From Alistipes senegalensis (lineage in GTDB: Bacteria > Bacteroidota > Bacteroidia > Bacteroidales > Rikenellaceae): a stretch of DNA of 63,178 nt. The notes beneath the pieces are model-generated. The model saw only the letters and a list, made by a program, of their open reading frames with translations. It was not told the origin of the DNA and made no database searches. Location of the stretch: the NCBI GenBank assembly GCA_023664045.1, contig JAMPGH010000001.1, forward strand, positions 1,179,021 through 1,242,198, written 5' to 3'. Positions 60,488-63,178 of the stretch are shown piece by piece. The translations under genes were made by a program, and so were the position numbers. Within the stretch, counting starts at the first letter, position 1; every line of letters begins with the position of its first letter.

Positions 60488-61008
60488 AAGTCGGTGTCGG
60501 TCAGCAGGGTGCCGATCGTGTCGCGCACGGTCTCGTAGTCGTAGCCGAGGGCCAGACCGTAGCGCAGAAGTTTGGTTTTCAGTTCGTATCCCGTTCCGGT
60601 GTGGAGCAGCCGGATTTTGCGTTCGAGTTGCGTGCGCAGCCGCGCGGCCATGCCCGTGCGGTCGACAGCGGCCAGCGCGGCGTCGATCGTCTCGCGGGCT
60701 ATCTCCTTGCGCTGGAGCGCTGCGCGGATCTTGTATTCGCCCCAGCCGCTCAGGCGCATCTTCTCGCGGACGAACGCTTCGGCGTAGCGTGCGTCGTCGA
60801 TGAAGCGTTCGCCGACCAGCCGGGAGAGCACTTTTTCCGCGTCGGCGGCGCTCACTCCCCAGCCGCGCATCAGGCGCCGGGCGTCGCTCTCCGACTTCTC
60901 GGCCCGGGCGCAGAGGCGCATCAGCGCGGCGAGCGCCTGTTCGGGCGTCTTGTCGCGGCGGGGTTTCGGGGCGGTCGTGGCGGCGGGTTTTACACGAGTC
61001 GTGCGCAT
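60472..61008 (-). CDS. recX: RecX-family regulatory protein
   Basis: A 178-residue all-helical protein with the RecX pattern (ALAALMRLCARAEKSESDAR, LVGERFIDDARYAEAFVREK, GWGEYKIRAALQRKEIARET). RecX modulates RecA filaments. The start MRTTRVKPAA overlaps the prmC end by 19 nt. recA is not in this window, so the gene is separated from its target. A longer same-frame reading upstream is a prmC shadow. Confidence 0.87.
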   Translation of the reverse strand: MRTTRVKPAATTAPKPRRDKTPEQALAALMRLCARAEKSESDARRLMRGWGVSAADAEKVLSRLVGERFIDDARYAEAFVREKMRLSGWGEYKIRAALQRKEIARETIDAALAAVDRTGMAARLRTQLERKIRLLHTGTGYELKTKLLRYGLALGYDYETVRDTIGTLLTDTDLCDDF

Positions 61009-61832
61009 AGCATGCGGGGTTTGGCGTTGAGGTCGTCGCGCAGGCGGATCGCATCGTAACCTTCGGCGGCGAGCATCCGGCGGAGGGCTTCGCCCGCCTG
61101 ATGGTGGATCTCGAAGTAGAGGCGGCCGCCGGGGACGAGCAGCTGCCGTCCCGCCCGGGCGATGGCCCGGTAGAAGCGGAGCGGATCGTCGTCGGGGACG
61201 AACAGGGCTTCGGCCGGTTCGTAATCGCGGACGTTGGGGTGCATGGCGGCGCGTTCGCGCTCGGGGACGTAGGGCGGGTTGGAGACGATCGCGTCGAACC
61301 GTTCCGGGAACTTCTCGACCAGATCGCGCAACGCATCGGCCCGGCGCAGCGTTACGGCGGCACCCGACGTCCGGAAGTTCTCGGCTGCGACGGCCAGCGC
61401 CTTGTCCGAAATGTCGGCGGCGAAGAGCCCGGCGTCGGGCAGCCCGAGAGCCAGCGTCGCGGCGATGCAGCCGCTGCCGGTCCCCACATCCAGTATGCGG
61501 CGGGCCTGCCGTTCGTCGGCCAGCACCCAAGCCGCCAGTTCTTCGGTCTCGGGACGGGGTATCAGCACCCCCTCGCGTACGGCGAAACGGCGGCCGAGAA
61601 ATTCGGTCGCCCCGACGACGTATTGTACCGGTTCGCCCGCCGCCAGCCGGTCGACCGCCCGGTCGAGCCCTTCGATCTCGAGCGGCGCGTCGGGATCGGT
61701 CAGCAGGGCGGAGACCGGCAGTCGCGCCGCTTCGGCAATGTAAAGCCGTGCGATGCTGCGGGCTTCGCGCGCATCGTAAAGCGGTGTCAATGCAGCCGCT
61801 ATGCGGTTCGTTATGTCGCGGCGGGTCTTCAT
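60990..61832 (-). CDS. prmC: Peptide chain release factor N5-glutamine methyltransferase
   Basis: A 280-residue SAM-dependent methyltransferase that modifies the GGQ glutamine of RF1 and RF2. Seen: PRPETEELAAWVL, the SAM motif ILDVGTGSGCIAATLALGLP (around 110), and the catalytic NPPYVPE (around 182). The ATG at 61832 overlaps the aroC stop codon (ATGA). Confidence 0.95.
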   Translation of the reverse strand: MKTRRDITNRIAAALTPLYDAREARSIARLYIAEAARLPVSALLTDPDAPLEIEGLDRAVDRLAAGEPVQYVVGATEFLGRRFAVREGVLIPRPETEELAAWVLADERQARRILDVGTGSGCIAATLALGLPDAGLFAADISDKALAVAAENFRTSGAAVTLRRADALRDLVEKFPERFDAIVSNPPYVPERERAAMHPNVRDYEPAEALFVPDDDPLRFYRAIARAGRQLLVPGGRLYFEIHHQAGEALRRMLAAEGYDAIRLRDDLNAKPRMLCARLV

Positions 61833-62806
61833 CTTCGCATCAGGTCGGCCAGCGCCACGGCTACGGCGGCTTCGACGACGACGGCCCCGCGCAAGGCGAT
61901 GCAGACGTCGTGGCGACCGCGGATGACGAGCGGTTCGATCCGGCCGGAGAGCCGGTTGTAGGTGTTTTGTTCGCGGCCGATGCTGGCCGTCGGCTTGAAT
62001 GCTGCGCGCACGACCAGTTCGTTGCCGTTGGTCAGGCCGCCGACGATGCCTCCGGCATGGTTGGTCGCCGTGCGGCCCGCGGCGTCGAGAATCGGATCGT
62101 TGTGTTTCGAGCCCCGCATGCGGGCGGCGGCGAATCCGCTGCCGAACTCCGCTCCCTTGATGCCGGGTACGGCGAAGAGCAGGCGGGCGATCACGCTTTC
62201 GACCGGGTCGAAGAAGGGTTCGCCCCAGCCCGTCGGTACGCCTGCGACGCGGCATTCGACCGTTCCGCCTACGGAATCTCGGTCGGCCGCCGCGGCCTGC
62301 AGGATTTCGTCGAAGCGCGTCGGATCGTCGCAGCCGCCTATCTCGGCGACCCTCGTCGCGAAGCGGATCGTCGGGGGCAGCACTTTCTTGGCTACGACGC
62401 CTGCCGCGACGAGCGCCAGCGTCAGGCGGCCCGAAAAGTGTCCGCCGCCGCGGGGATCGTTGTACCCGCCGAAGCGCTCCCACGCCACGCGGTCGGCATG
62501 CGAGGGACGGTCATGTCCGGTGATGGCGGCATAATCTTGCGGTCGAGCGTCGTCGTTGTCGAAAATCACGGTGAGCGGGGCTCCGGTCGTGCGGCCCTCG
62601 CAGAGCCCCGAGACGATCCGGGGTGCGTCGGCTTCGCGGCGCGCCGTGGTGCCGGCGGCTCCGGATTTCCGGCGCGCCAGATCGGCGGCGAAATCTTCTT
62701 CCGCAAGGGGAATGCCCCCCGGCAGGCCGTCGATCGTAACGCCGATCTGCGGCCCGTGCGACTCGCCCCAGAGGGCTATCCGGAAATGTTCGCCGAAACG
62801 GTTCAT
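61829..62806 (-). CDS. aroC: Chorismate synthase
   Basis: A 325-residue FMN-dependent enzyme, slightly shorter than usual (~350-360). Signature regions: WGESHGPQIGVTIDGLPGGI near the start, HDRPSHADRVAWERFGGYND (around 97), GGHFSGRLTLALVAAGVVAK, and ASIGREQNTYN near the C-terminus. It makes chorismate from EPSP. The ATG at 62806 overlaps the aroA stop codon (ATGA), so the last two shikimate steps are coupled. Confidence 0.95.
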   Translation of the reverse strand: MNRFGEHFRIALWGESHGPQIGVTIDGLPGGIPLAEEDFAADLARRKSGAAGTTARREADAPRIVSGLCEGRTTGAPLTVIFDNDDARPQDYAAITGHDRPSHADRVAWERFGGYNDPRGGGHFSGRLTLALVAAGVVAKKVLPPTIRFATRVAEIGGCDDPTRFDEILQAAAADRDSVGGTVECRVAGVPTGWGEPFFDPVESVIARLLFAVPGIKGAEFGSGFAAARMRGSKHNDPILDAAGRTATNHAGGIVGGLTNGNELVVRAAFKPTASIGREQNTYNRLSGRIEPLVIRGRHDVCIALRGAVVVEAAVAVALADLMRR

Positions 62807-63178
62807 AGCTTGATTTTTGCCAATTCTTCGAAGAAGCCGGGGTAGCTTTTGGCTACGCACTCGGCCCCCTCGATCTTCACGGGATCCGAGGCCCTCAGCG
62901 CGGCGACGGCCAGCGACATGGCCATGCGGTGGTCGCCGTGACTCCGCACGACGGCCGGACGGATCTCGCCGCCGCGGATGCGCATGACGTTCTCTTCCGA
63001 GAGATCGACTTCGATGCCCAGCTTGCCGTACTCTTCGCGGATCGCCTCGGCCCGGTCGCACTCCTTGTGCCGCAGACGCGAGGTGCCTCGCAGGAGGCTG
63101 ACCCCGTCGGCCGCGGCGGCCAGTGCGGCCAGCGCCGGAAAGAGGTCGGGGCAGTGGGTCGCGTCGAACTCGAAAGCC
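62803..63178 (-). CDS. aroA: 3-phosphoshikimate 1-carboxyvinyltransferase, 5' part outside window
   Basis: The C-terminal ~124 residues of EPSP synthase, open to the window edge. Visible: FDATHCPDLFPALAALAAAA, GTSRLRHKECDRAEAI (conserved Arg/Lys/Glu of the active site) and SHGDHRMAMSLAVAAL. The frame continues beyond 63178. It produces EPSP for AroC encoded immediately downstream. Confidence 0.93.
   Translation of the reverse strand, partial: AFEFDATHCPDLFPALAALAAAADGVSLLRGTSRLRHKECDRAEAIREEYGKLGIEVDLSEENVMRIRGGEIRPAVVRSHGDHRMAMSLAVAALRASDPVKIEGAECVAKSYPGFFEELAKIKL

Overview
The window looks like chromosome from a GC-rich member of the Bacteroidales, most likely Alistipes or a close relative in the Rikenellaceae. 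This rests on Bacteroidetes-type promoters (TTTG, 19-21 nt, TAnnTTTG), a long-tailed S16, a DUF4301 gene, a seven-gene V-type ATPase operon, BspA-like and FISUMP-type proteins, and an island with RteC and IntDOT-like recombinases. The genus is an inference; no rRNA gene is present.

Layout. 1-5.5 kb: housekeeping genes on the minus strand (a class IV aminotransferase cut by the window edge, holA, tilS, murB), then a plus-strand DUF4301 gene. 5.5-14.5 kb: a V-type ATPase operon (E, DUF2764, A, B, D, I, K) between two inverted copies of a ~520-bp repeat; each copy carries the C-terminal tail of a FISUMP-type surface protein. 14.5-23.4 kb: minus-strand genes glutaminyl cyclotransferase, metH, metF, an M20 amidohydrolase and rnr. 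23.4-29.6 kb: a tandem array of six near-identical promoter motifs, then tig, clpP, clpX and a transketolase.

30.2-44.7 kb: an integrated island bounded by a 21-bp direct repeat (20/21 identical). It carries a redox cluster in which five products have export signals: two flavodoxins, a carboxymuconolactone-decarboxylase-like protein, a cupin and an alpha/beta hydrolase. A cytoplasmic SDR and an AraC regulator accompany them, with three matching putative operator sites. A RibD-like reductase gene at the end of the cluster is frameshifted. The rest of the island is an eroded mobile-element backbone: rteC, a mobilization accessory gene with no relaxase, two overlapping small HTH genes, an unrecognised AT-rich gene, a RhuM-like gene and two overlapping tyrosine recombinases.

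44.9-63.2 kb: housekeeping again: glyS, ruvX, def, two small envelope proteins, an outer-membrane barrel, ppdK, a degenerate exonuclease/phosphatase-fold protein, mnmA, rimM and rpsP. Then come a strong promoter, a rod-like RNA candidate, an unrecognised HNH-like gene, a BspA-like LRR lipoprotein, tRNA-Arg(TCT), and a tightly overlapped set running aroA (partial), aroC, prmC, recX, M23 peptidase.

The items that most deserve a second look are the exported redox cluster and its operators, the FISUMP-tail repeats around the V-ATPase, the promoter array before tig, and the rod-like RNA near 55.9 kb.
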